Assembly (NCBI GenBank): GCA_902604715.1
Contig: CACLAD010000001.1
Coordinates: 62,001 to 126,000, forward strand
Reading direction: 5' to 3'
Source of the DNA: an uncultured Bacteroidota bacterium
GTDB taxonomy: Bacteria; Bacteroidota; Bacteroidia; Flavobacteriales; Flavobacteriaceae
Length of the DNA stretch: 64,000 nucleotides
Below the pieces are notes generated by a model. It was given only the letters and a program-made list of their open reading frames with translations. It made no database searches and was not told the DNA's origin. A program made the translations under genes and the position numbers. This document shows positions 30,203-37,663 of this stretch, piece after piece (within the stretch, counting starts at the first letter, position 1; each line of letters starts with the position of its first letter).

Positions 30203-31153
30203 TTAGCTATTATTTTCGATATTTTTGTACGCATCAACTATCTTCTTTACCAGTTTATTTCTGATTACATCAGATTCATCTAAATGAACAATACCAACAC
30301 CAGGAGTATTTTTCAAAATTAATATAGCTTCTTTAATTCCAGAAATTGCATTTCTTGGTAAATCAACTTGCCCGGGATCTCCAGTAATAATAAATTTAGC
30401 ATTCTTACCCATTCTTGTTAAAAACATTTTCATTTGTGAATGTGTAGTATTTTGCCCTTCATCAAGTATCACAAATGCATTATCAAGTGTTCTGCCTCGC
30501 ATAAAGGCTAAAGGGGCTATCTGTATGACTTCATCCTCCATGTATTTCTTTAATTTTTCAGACGGAATCATATCTTTTAAAGAATCATATAAAGGTTGCA
30601 TATATGGATCTAGTTTTTCTTTTAGATCACCAGGAAGAAAACCTAAATTTTCACCCGCCTCTATTGCTGGTCTTGTCAATATTATTCTTTTGACATTTTT
30701 ATTTTTCAAAGCTTTAACCGCTAATGCTATTCCTGTATATGTTTTTCCTGTACCTGCGGGGCCTATAGCAAACACCATGTCATTATTAGTTACACTATCA
30801 ATTATTTTTCTTTGATTTAATGTTCTTGCTTTAATAATCCTTCCACTGACGCCATGTAAAATTGGTTTGTGGCTTTCAGCAGATGTTTCTAATTCAGTAT
30901 CTGATTTAGTTATTAGAGTTTCAATTTCGTTATCTGAAATAATATTATATTTTAAAAAATAATTGATGATTTTATTAATTCTTATTTCTAATTCTGATAG
31001 ATCTTCAGATTTACCATATGCCTTAATTTGACTTCCCCTAGCGACAATCTTTAAATTAGGGAAATTGCTTTTTAAAACCTTTATATTTTTATTCTGTGGA
31101 CCAAAAAAATCTTTTGGGTCAATACTTTCAATTTTGATTACTTTTTCTTCCAA
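30203..31153 (-). CDS. phoH: PhoH-family ATPase
   Basis: Cytoplasmic ATPase of 316 residues in the PhoH/PhoL family, associated with RNA metabolism and ribosome maturation (the related YbeZ works with YbeY). An N-terminal KH-like segment (about 15-95, with [20 protein letters not shown]) precedes the ATPase domain. That domain has Walker [19 protein letters not shown] (about 127-144), Walker [21 protein letters not shown], and the sensor [11 protein letters not shown]. It is first in the run phoH-purC-AGCS-DUF4212-symporter-acs. It is divergent from the SAM hydrolase gene across 98 bases that contain a 7-2-7 inverted repeat. Confidence 0.92.
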   Translation of the reverse strand: MEEKVIKIESIDPKDFFGPQNKNIKVLKSNFPNLKIVARGSQIKAYGKSEDLSELEIRINKIINYFLKYNIISDNEIETLITKSDTELETSAESHKPILHGVSGRIIKARTLNQRKIIDSVTNNDMVFAIGPAGTGKTYTGIALAVKALKNKNVKRIILTRPAIEAGENLGFLPGDLKEKLDPYMQPLYDSLKDMIPSEKLKKYMEDEVIQIAPLAFMRGRTLDNAFVILDEGQNTTHSQMKMFLTRMGKNAKFIITGDPGQVDLPRNAISGIKEAILILKNTPGVGIVHLDESDVIRNKLVKKIVDAYKNIENNS

Positions 31154-31187
31154 ATTTTTAAATGTTATTAATCTGAATATATTTTAC

Positions 31188-31203
31188 TAGATTACTTAAT
31201 CTA
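31188..31203. promoter_or_regulatory. Inverted repeat in the phoH / SAM-hydrolase spacer
   Basis: TAGATTA, two bases, TAATCTA form a perfect 7-2-7 inverted repeat midway between two divergent start codons (phoH at 31153, SAM hydrolase at 31252). Position and symmetry suit an operator, but in such AT-rich DNA chance is a real alternative. Confidence 0.35.
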
Positions 31204-31251
31204 AAATACGTAATTTCATGACCACTTACATTATTAAATATTAACAATTTA

Positions 31252-32082
31252 ATGTCTATTATTACTCTAATTACTGATTTCGGAAACAAAGATCATTTTG
31301 TTGCAAAAATCAAAGGAGATATTTACAGTAATTATAACGAAGTCAAGATTGTTGATGTTTCTAATAATGTCTCTCCATTTAATATTATGGAAGCTGCATA
31401 TATACTAGAAAATTCATACAAAAGCTTTCCAGAAAAAACCGTACATATTATTGATGTTGATTCTGAAAAGACTGCAGAAAAAAAACATATTATAGTTTAT
31501 TTAGATAATCATTTTTTTATCTCTGCTGATAACGGCATTTTGAGCATCTTGTCTCAAAATATTAATCCTGAAAAAATATATGAAATCAATATTCATGAAG
31601 AATTAAATCAAATAGATTCAAGCACACAAATATTTTCAAAAGTAGCATGTCATTTGGCTAAAGGAGGTAAGCCGGAACTTGTTGGAAAAGAAATCAATAA
31701 AATTAAACCTGTAAAAAACCTGAAACCTTTTATTAATGAAGACTTAAATCAAATTGTTTCAAGTGTAATTTACATTGATAATTTTGGAAATGTTGTAACA
31801 AATCTAAAAAAAGATGTGTTTGAAAAAATTCAAAAAGGAAGGTCTTTTGAGATTTCAGTTAGAAATTATAAGTTTAAAAACATATACAATAAGTATAGCG
31901 ACATAGTAAACTTTAAAAAAGCAGTAAATGAACGAAATGACGAAGGAAAAGGATTAGTTGTATTTAATTCAAGTAATCTTCTTCAAATATCAATATATAG
32001 AAGTAATCCACTTAATGTAGGTACAGCGTCATCTTTGATGGGGCTAAAAATATATGACTCGGTTACTATTTCATTTAATTGA
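31252..32082 (+). CDS. SAM hydroxide adenosyltransferase (DUF62)
   Basis: Protein of 276 residues of the DUF62 / SAM-dependent halogenase-like family. Non-halogenating members hydrolyse S-adenosylmethionine to adenosine and methionine. The N-terminal SITLITDFGNKDHFVAKIKG, VDVSNNVSPFNIMEAAYILE and the DNHFFISADNGILSIL segment are family landmarks, and the C-terminal domain has the SVIYIDNFGNVVTNL motif. A halogenase-specific loop is not evident, so hydrolase is the better call. It is divergent from phoH and precedes dnaN by 77 bases. Confidence 0.87.
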   Translation: MSIITLITDFGNKDHFVAKIKGDIYSNYNEVKIVDVSNNVSPFNIMEAAYILENSYKSFPEKTVHIIDVDSEKTAEKKHIIVYLDNHFFISADNGILSILSQNINPEKIYEINIHEELNQIDSSTQIFSKVACHLAKGGKPELVGKEINKIKPVKNLKPFINEDLNQIVSSVIYIDNFGNVVTNLKKDVFEKIQKGRSFEISVRNYKFKNIYNKYSDIVNFKKAVNERNDEGKGLVVFNSSNLLQISIYRSNPLNVGTASSLMGLKIYDSVTISFN

Positions 32083-32128
32083 ATCATTTATGTTAATAAG
32101 TTTATTTAAGAATAATTTATCAATATGA

Positions 32129-32136
32129 TATATTTG
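32129..32136 (+). promoter_or_regulatory. Candidate -7 element for dnaN
   Basis: TATATTTG matches TAnnTTTG and ends 23 bases before the dnaN ATG in a 77-base spacer. No clear TTG -33 element precedes it at 17-20 bases. Confidence 0.4.
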
Positions 32137-32159
32137 TCTATAATTTCTAATTATAACAT

Positions 32160-33275
32160 ATGAAATTCATTGTTTCAAGTAACACACTTTTAAAGAAACT
32201 TCAAATTCTTGGAGGTGTAATAAATACCTCAAATACAATTCCAGTTTTGGACCATTTTTTATTTGATTTAGATGGTTCTAAATTAAAAATAACTTCTAGT
32301 GACCTTGAAACCACAATGATCTCATCTATGGAAGTTGATAGCTCTAGCAAGGGTTCAGTAGCAATACCCTCAAAACTTCTGATTGATACATTAAAAACAT
32401 TTCCTGAGCAACCACTTACCTTTACAGTGGAAGATAATAATACTGTTGAAATTAGCTCAAATCATGGAAAATACGCCTTAGCATACACAGAGGGTGATCA
32501 ATTTCCAAAAACTATAACTCTGGATAATCCCTCAAGCACCAAGATTTCAAGTATGGTTTTGGCAAAGGCTATTAATTCAACAATATTTGCCTCAGGAAAC
32601 GACGATTTAAGACCTGTTATGAGTGGTGTTTTTTTTCAGTTAAGCTCTGATAATTTAACTTTTGTCGCAACTGATGCTCATAAGCTGGTCAAGTACAAGA
32701 GAAATGATTTAAAGGCAACTACATTAGCAGAATTTATAATGCCAAAAAAACCTTTAAACCTTTTAAAAAATATTATAGATTACGAACATGAAGTGACAAT
32801 AGAATACAACAATTCAAATGCTAAATTTGATATGGATGGTTTAACCGTTATATGTAGATTAATCGATGGTCAATACCCAAACTATGAAGCGGTTATTCCA
32901 ACAGAAAATCCAAATGTTTTAACAATTGACAGATCTCTGTTGCTTAGTTCTCTTAAGAGAGTATCAATTTTTTCAAATAAAACAACACATCAGGTTAGAC
33001 TTAAAATTGCAGGAGCTGAACTGAATATTTCAGCTGAAGATGTTGATTTTAGCAATAAAGCCGAAGAAAGATTAACCTGTGATTACAAAGGGGAAGATAT
33101 TGAAATTGGTTTTAATTCAAGATTCCTAATTGAAATGACCAATAATTTAGATTGTAAGGAGGTTATGTTAGAAATGAGTCTTCCAAACAGGGCAGGAATT
33201 CTTAAGCCACTAGATGGATATTCAGACGATGAGGAACTTATAATGCTAGTAATGCCTGTTATGCTCAACAACTAA
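32160..33275 (+). CDS. dnaN: DNA polymerase III beta sliding clamp
   Basis: Ring-forming processivity factor for replicative polymerase, 371 residues, the normal length with three repeated domains. The N-terminal MKFIVSSNTLLKKLQILGGVI and SNTIPVLDHFLFDL are standard for domain 1. LRPVMSGVFFQLSSDNLTFV, followed by ATDAHKLVKYKR, marks domain 2. The C-terminal LKPLDGYSDDEELIMLVMPV (ending VMLNN) forms the binding pocket for clamp-binding partners. No dnaA, recF or origin-like cluster is nearby, as is usual in Bacteroidota, so this is not evidence for the replication origin. Confidence 0.97.
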   Translation: MKFIVSSNTLLKKLQILGGVINTSNTIPVLDHFLFDLDGSKLKITSSDLETTMISSMEVDSSSKGSVAIPSKLLIDTLKTFPEQPLTFTVEDNNTVEISSNHGKYALAYTEGDQFPKTITLDNPSSTKISSMVLAKAINSTIFASGNDDLRPVMSGVFFQLSSDNLTFVATDAHKLVKYKRNDLKATTLAEFIMPKKPLNLLKNIIDYEHEVTIEYNNSNAKFDMDGLTVICRLIDGQYPNYEAVIPTENPNVLTIDRSLLLSSLKRVSIFSNKTTHQVRLKIAGAELNISAEDVDFSNKAEERLTCDYKGEDIEIGFNSRFLIEMTNNLDCKEVMLEMSLPNRAGILKPLDGYSDDEELIMLVMPVMLNN

Positions 33276-33276
33276 G

Positions 33277-33927
33277 CTATTTTTTGAAAACAACCAGCTT
33301 AGCCTTGTAACCAGTTGATATCAACCATTTTTTATTTGAAAGTTGCTTTCCAAATTCATCAAGCACAATTAATTGAGCTGTATTAGGGCTTGACTCCCCT
33401 TCGTTCAAGGCTATAAAATCAATATTATTATATCCATCATCTAAATCTACATCCACTACATAAAACATTGATGATAATGAAATATTCGGATGTATCACAG
33501 CTCCGTTTATCATTAGCCGAATTCTGTCACCATCAACATATTCATGATCTCTACATTTGATTATTATATATTCAGAATTAGTTTCTAAATCACCTAAATA
33601 AAAATCTTTGCTAAACTTAGATTTATTTACACCACCTTCACTAAATGTTTGACGAATTTTCCAAGTTGGTGTTATTAAATCAGTTTTATTTGTGATATCA
33701 ATTTCTAGTTTACTTTTATTAATATCAAAATCTAAATTATAGTCAAAGAAACTTTTTTGTTCTTTATTAGTAAGACCAATTGGCTTAATCCTGTTAAGAT
33801 TAAAACTCTCTTTATTTATATTATTTGTATCTAAAGATTTTATTTTCAGGGACTTAATTGCAGTTTCTTGTGCAAGGGAATTTACAAATAGAAAAAGAAA
33901 TATAAATAGTAATTTGTAGTGCTGCAT
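33277..33927 (-). CDS. Secreted protein of unknown function next to dnaN
   Basis: Protein of 216 residues with a signal peptide (about 1-19, ending NSLAQE). The mature part has a beta-rich domain (about 85-216) with KIRQTFSEGGVNKSKF, YLGDLETNSEYIIIKCRDHE, YVDGDRIRLMINGAVI and DDGYNNIDFIALNEGESSPN. I recognise this as a family found in many flavobacteria as unnamed secreted proteins, but I know no function. The repeated Gly/Asn/Asp turns suggest an adhesin- or carbohydrate-module-like beta sandwich. A TATCTTTG -7-like element lies 22 bases before the ATG. It is convergent with dnaN across one base. Confidence 0.8.
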   Translation of the reverse strand: MQHYKLLFIFLFLFVNSLAQETAIKSLKIKSLDTNNINKESFNLNRIKPIGLTNKEQKSFFDYNLDFDINKSKLEIDITNKTDLITPTWKIRQTFSEGGVNKSKFSKDFYLGDLETNSEYIIIKCRDHEYVDGDRIRLMINGAVIHPNISLSSMFYVVDVDLDDGYNNIDFIALNEGESSPNTAQLIVLDEFGKQLSNKKWLISTGYKAKLVVFKK

Positions 33928-33948
33928 TTTCTTCTAAATAATCTCTAA

Positions 33949-33956
33949 CAAAGATA
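33949..33956 (-). promoter_or_regulatory. Candidate -7 element for the secreted protein gene
   Basis: TATCTTTG on the minus strand matches TAnnTTTG, 21 bases before the ATG at 33927. The upstream -33 element is not evident. Confidence 0.35.
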
Positions 33957-34033
33957 TTTAAAATGAGGGTCAGATTTTAAAATATTAAACTTATCTTAAC
34001 AATTATCTTGTATAAACAAACTAAATATTTTCA

Positions 34034-34840
34034 TTGGAAACATTTGAATTGTTAGGATTTTTTGGAGCTTTTATGGTTGGTCTTATTTTAGGGCTAATAG
34101 GAAGTGGTGGTTCAATTCTTTCTGTACCGATTCTAGTTTACTTATTTGGAATTAATCCTGTCACAGCTACCGCATATTCTCTTTTTATTGTTGGTTCGAC
34201 CTCCTTAATTGGTTCGATTAAAAACATAAGAAATAAGTTGATAAATTACTCATCAACAATACTCTTTTCATTTTCAGCTGTAATTACTGTGTATTTGACC
34301 AGAAAATATGTTATTCATTTAATTCCTGAAACAATAATAAATTCGGGACCACTATTTCTTAGCAAAGATCAATTAATTATGTTATTATTTTCTTTGTTGA
34401 TGCTTGTTGCAGGATTTCTTATGATTAAACGAACTCCAAAAACGATTGTAGGTTTAAAACAGACAAAAACAATTGCTCCAAATAAATTATTAATATTTGC
34501 AGAAGGATCACTTATAGGTTTTTTGACCGGTTTAGTAGGGGCTGGAGGTGGATTTATAATTATTCCTATACTTGTAATTCTTTCAGACCTGAGAATGAAA
34601 GTAGCAATTGCTACATCTTTGGCTATTATTTCATTAAAATCTCTTGTTGGATTTTTGGGAGATGTTCAAAATCTTGAAATTAATTGGGTGTTTTTGCTAA
34701 CATTTACATTAATTTCTGTAATTGGAATTTTTATAGGACAATTATTTTCTCAAAAAGTGGCTGACAATAAGTTAAAAATGGTTTTTGGTTTATTTGTAAT
34801 ATTAATTGGATTGCTTATTCTTTTGATCGAGTTTAGTTAG
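34034..34840 (+). CDS. TSUP-family (TauE/SafE) anion transporter
   Basis: Inner-membrane protein of 268 residues with about eight hydrophobic segments in two homologous halves. Each half carries the glycine-rich TSUP motif: GLIGSGGSILSVPILVYLFG in the first and GLVGAGGGFIIIPILVIL in the second. The family exports sulfite, sulfonate or related anions; the substrate here is unknown. The start is a TTG at 34034, since no upstream ATG exists and the next in-frame ATG would remove part of the first helix. Its 3' end overlaps a small minus-strand membrane gene by eight bases. Confidence 0.88.
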   Translation: METFELLGFFGAFMVGLILGLIGSGGSILSVPILVYLFGINPVTATAYSLFIVGSTSLIGSIKNIRNKLINYSSTILFSFSAVITVYLTRKYVIHLIPETIINSGPLFLSKDQLIMLLFSLLMLVAGFLMIKRTPKTIVGLKQTKTIAPNKLLIFAEGSLIGFLTGLVGAGGGFIIIPILVILSDLRMKVAIATSLAIISLKSLVGFLGDVQNLEINWVFLLTFTLISVIGIFIGQLFSQKVADNKLKMVFGLFVILIGLLILLIEFS

Positions 34841-34961
34841 ACCTATTTTTAAAGAAAAACCCAAGCGGAAGAATTAAAAAAAGTGCATACACTTTAAATA
34901 ACAGTCCTATTAGAGGGACGAATATCATTATAAAAATCCAAAAAGTTTTATTTTTTAACAA
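34833..34961 (-). CDS. Unlisted 42-residue membrane protein
   Basis: A short minus-strand frame starts with TTG three bases after the RidA-like gene's stop and ends inside the 3' tip of the TSUP gene. It reads MLKNKTFWIFIMIFVPLIGL, then LFKVYALFLILPLGFFFK and ends NRSN. This is a highly hydrophobic peptide with one or two membrane helices and basic ends. An ATG at 34928 would give 31 residues. The position, spacing and clean hydrophobic composition argue for a real gene at the end of the minus-strand run; the non-ATG start and small size argue caution. No function is known. Confidence 0.55.
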   Translation of the reverse strand: MLKNKTFWIFIMIFVPLIGLLFKVYALFLILPLGFFFKNRSN

Positions 34962-34964
34962 AGT

Positions 34965-35459
34965 TTAATCTCTTTTTATGGCCATACACTCAATTTCAAG
35001 TTTAGCTCCTAGAGCTAGGCCGCTCCCCGCAAATGCACTTCTAGCTGGAAGTTTATTAGGATTAAAAAATTTTTTATACTCTTGACTCATAAGAGGCCAA
35101 TCATTTATATCAGAAAGCATACAAGTACACTTAAATATATCGTCCATTGTGCCACCGATCTTTTCTAACTTTTTTTTAATATTATTAAGCGTTTGACGAG
35201 TTTCTTGTATAATTCCACCAGCTACAAGAGAACCATTAGGTAATGTGCCTATTTCACCTGATAAATATATTATACCATTTACAATTGTTGCTTCAGAAAA
35301 GGGGTAGCCCCTATCAATATTCTCTTGAGAGTTGACAAATTCAATTGTTTCTTGGTTTTTAAATTTACTATTTTTAACCTCATTATTTACAAATTTTAAG
35401 GATTGACATGAGTTAAATAAAAAAACAATGAATAGATACTTAACCTTCATGTTTTTCAA
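34965..35459 (-). CDS. RidA-family protein with lipoprotein signal
   Basis: The C-terminal 125 residues are a RidA (YjgF/YER057c/UK114) domain: PFSEATIVNGIIYLSGEIGT, the conserved arginine in KLPARSAFAGSGLALGAKLE, and the terminal IECMAIKRD. Cytoplasmic RidA deaminates reactive enamine/imine intermediates. Here an N-terminal extension of about 40 residues has a hydrophobic core and lipobox-like FLFNSCQSL, so the protein is probably an envelope lipoprotein, which is unusual for a metabolite-repair enzyme. Starts at 35459 and 35450 are both possible. It overlaps the upstream membrane-protein gene by up to 20 bases. Confidence 0.88.
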   Translation of the reverse strand: MKNMKVKYLFIVFLFNSCQSLKFVNNEVKNSKFKNQETIEFVNSQENIDRGYPFSEATIVNGIIYLSGEIGTLPNGSLVAGGIIQETRQTLNNIKKKLEKIGGTMDDIFKCTCMLSDINDWPLMSQEYKKFFNPNKLPARSAFAGSGLALGAKLEIECMAIKRD

Positions 35460-35964
35460 ATTTAGAATTATAAAAAGTCATGAATGCAAATATTATTAAT
35501 CCGATCAATGAAACTATGGTAGTTATAATCCCTGAATTACTTAGTACGATGTAATCCGAAACAATTTCAAAAAGAATTAAAGCAGTAAAAATCTCTTTTC
35601 TTTGATCATAAAAAAGAGCAGAAACTCTTTTATAATAAGTTGCCAGCCCAAACCAAATTGGAGGTGTCATTGTAAGAACGAATATGAAGATCCATCCAAT
35701 TGTGAAAGAATCGATAAAATCATTCAAATAAAACTCTGGATTTTCGGCAATCTTTTGAGCTAATTCATCACCAAAAGATTGAATCTCCATCTGATTCTCA
35801 ATTGATGGATCGGAAATATCAAAATCACCCAATGACATGAAATATGAAGTCCATTTAGAGATTAAAGTAATGAGAATTGGGAAGGATAAGACTACAGTAA
35901 ATAAAGTTCTTAAAAAAAAGGTTTTTCCACTTATTGTCTGAGAAAAAGAAAAGAATTTTTTCAT
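35440..35964 (-). CDS. Uncharacterised four-helix membrane protein
   Basis: Predicted inner-membrane protein of about 174 residues with hydrophobic segments near residues 18-36, 87-105, 122-140 and 146-165, and an acidic loop (about 40-80). KTFFLRTLFTVV and YYKRVSALFYDQRKEIF are faintly reminiscent of DUF805-like proteins, but I cannot assign a family. I prefer the ATG at 35964 (MKKFFSFSQ) to the one at 35988, since it leaves one base after the upstream stop rather than a 23-base overlap. It lies in a run of small envelope genes transcribed together. Confidence 0.7.
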   Translation of the reverse strand: MKKFFSFSQTISGKTFFLRTLFTVVLSFPILITLISKWTSYFMSLGDFDISDPSIENQMEIQSFGDELAQKIAENPEFYLNDFIDSFTIGWIFIFVLTMTPPIWFGLATYYKRVSALFYDQRKEIFTALILFEIVSDYIVLSNSGIITTIVSLIGLIIFAFMTFYNSKFEKHEG

Positions 35965-35965
35965 A

Positions 35966-36508
35966 TTATTTTTTATTTTTCGTTTCAATTCCAGACATTG
36001 AAAACATTTTCCATGAATTCTCTACTCTTTTGTACATGTATATTCCTCTACCAGTGAATATTTTATCATAATTTTGGTTGAATCTTGAAATTGTGGCGTC
36101 CAGCATGCAGACATCTTTTGAAATCCAAATTATCCTTGATTTTTCTAATTTGCTGTACTTATAACCAACTTGGACATTGGATCTTATTTGATTGTATAAT
36201 TTAATTAGATCCCTTTCACTTTTAACAATAACTGGATCTCCGAGTAACGAAAATGTAACAGGATATGTGAAATATGTTTTAATCTTTTCGAAATCAGAAT
36301 ATTCAAATGCTCTACTATACTCTTCCCACAAACTAATAATTGACTTTTCAACTTTCTTTCTTTTTTCAAATGATTTTAAGTCAAGATTTTTTTTCTTTTT
36401 AATTTCCATTTTTTTCTTCATAATCGGATTCATCTCTTTCTTAATCATAGGGTTTTGAGAAAATATGAAAACTGGAAATAAAAAGGCTATAAATAGAAGT
36501 TTCATCAT
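35966..36508 (-). CDS. Exported protein with NTF2-like C-terminal domain
   Basis: About 180 residues from the ATG at 36508 (an earlier ATG at 36538 would overlap the upstream gene). A signal peptide (MMKLLFIAFLFPVFIFSQ) leads into a lysine/methionine-rich linker (about 20-50, NPIMKKKMEIKKKKNLDLKS). A domain of about 110 residues follows, with a predicted helix-then-curved-sheet pattern (EEYSRAFEYSDFEKIKTYF, then YMYKRVENSWKMFSMSGIE). It resembles NTF2-like/SnoaL folds by eye only. No catalytic residues can be named. It follows the DUF1295 gene by 22 bases in the same run. Confidence 0.7.
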   Translation of the reverse strand: MMKLLFIAFLFPVFIFSQNPMIKKEMNPIMKKKMEIKKKKNLDLKSFEKRKKVEKSIISLWEEYSRAFEYSDFEKIKTYFTYPVTFSLLGDPVIVKSERDLIKLYNQIRSNVQVGYKYSKLEKSRIIWISKDVCMLDATISRFNQNYDKIFTGRGIYMYKRVENSWKMFSMSGIETKNKK

Positions 36509-36530
36509 GGTAGCTAATTTAAGAATAAAA

Positions 36531-37385
36531 TTAACCAAAAATTTTAAAAAAAAGTCTAGGCGTATTTTTTATATATTTTTTATAGGATTCTAAATGGCCC
36601 CACTTTTTTTGGCCATTTTTTTCTAAAATATTTACACCACTTACATATACAAGAAGCCAATATGTAAAAATTGGTGAAATAAGAGTAATTAACTCTAATC
36701 CATTAAGATTAGAAAATGACATTATAGAAATTCCAAACCACAAAGTAATTTCCCCAAAATAATTTGGATGTCTCGATTTTGACCAAAGCCCAGTTGAAAT
36801 AAACTTTTCTTTATTTGTTAGAATAGATCTAAACTTTGTTTTTTGAAGATCTGCAACAATTTCTATAATGATTCCTGTAATAAAAAGGAATAGACCAAGG
36901 TAAAATAACAGACCTATTTCAATAACCGAATTAGATGAAATAGCAGTTAATGCACAAAGTGAACATATCGTTACCCACATACCAGAAGTAGTCCATGTCA
37001 ACAACCATCTTGACCAAGATTTTTTAAATTCTCTAAATCTCTTGTCCTCTCCTGCTTTTTTAATCCTTAGAAATAAAAAACTACCTAATCTTACAGCCCA
37101 GATTAATATAGACGCTGAAATAATAATTTCACCAAAGATTGAGTCAAAACTTTTACTCTTTGAATATAAAACATAGCAAACCACAGATATATATGCTAAG
37201 CTTCCGGTTAAATCAAAGAATTTTTCGGTTTTATAAATATTAGCTGGAATAAAAGAAATCCAATGGATAATAAAGATCAATATGATCGCATTAATTACAA
37301 TTGGATTATCTACAATAAAACCCAGCCCTAAACATATTGAAATTATAATCGAAATAAATAATATATTTTTTAAGTGCATCTTCAT
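36531..37385 (-). CDS. DUF1295 membrane protein (steroid-reductase/ICMT fold)
   Basis: Integral membrane protein of 284 residues with seven or more hydrophobic helices. The C-terminal third has the family signature SRHPNYFGEITLWFGISIMS and the later SYKKYIKNTPRLFFKIFG. These occur in the DUF1295 / 3-oxo-5-alpha-steroid 4-dehydrogenase-like group, which shares the fold of isoprenylcysteine carboxyl methyltransferases. Bacterial members probably act on lipids; substrate unknown. RFREFKKSWSRWLLTWTTSG near the middle is also family-typical. It overlaps the upstream 85-residue gene by four bases. Confidence 0.85.
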   Translation of the reverse strand: MKMHLKNILFISIIISICLGLGFIVDNPIVINAIILIFIIHWISFIPANIYKTEKFFDLTGSLAYISVVCYVLYSKSKSFDSIFGEIIISASILIWAVRLGSFLFLRIKKAGEDKRFREFKKSWSRWLLTWTTSGMWVTICSLCALTAISSNSVIEIGLLFYLGLFLFITGIIIEIVADLQKTKFRSILTNKEKFISTGLWSKSRHPNYFGEITLWFGISIMSFSNLNGLELITLISPIFTYWLLVYVSGVNILEKNGQKKWGHLESYKKYIKNTPRLFFKIFG

Positions 37386-37639
37386 TTGATTAAAACATAA
37401 ATTATAAATAAAAACAAATATACCACTAAATATAGCCTATATTGATTTCTAACCTTAATATAATCATTGTTTCCAGGGAAGATATTAAAAAAAAGGGCTT
37501 TCAATTCTTTGAAAAATAATGGCTTAATATTGATTTTCCAATCATCTGTTTGATATACTATTTTTCTAAATTTACTTCGAAAAAAAGTACTAGGTATTCC
37601 CCAAACTAACAACAAAATAAACACATATTTTGACATCAT
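37382..37639 (-). CDS. Small membrane protein paired with DUF1295
   Basis: Predicted protein of 85 residues with an N-terminal hydrophobic segment (about 4-20) and a C-terminal one (about 68-84), separated by a basic, aromatic loop (RSKFRKIVYQTDDWKINIKP). No family is recognised. The ATG-overlap of four bases with the DUF1295 gene suggests coupled translation and perhaps a shared lipid-modifying role (inference). It lies 24 bases after the DUF1028 gene on the same strand. Confidence 0.65.
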   Translation of the reverse strand: MMSKYVFILLLVWGIPSTFFRSKFRKIVYQTDDWKINIKPLFFKELKALFFNIFPGNNDYIKVRNQYRLYLVVYLFLFIIYVLIK

Positions 37640-37663
37640 TTTTATTAACTCTGAATTTTGGAA

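Noticed and set aside
32160-33275. dnaN as a sign of the replication origin
   Set aside because: No dnaA, recF, gyrB or cluster of DnaA boxes is seen nearby, and dnaN is often unlinked from the origin in Bacteroidota.
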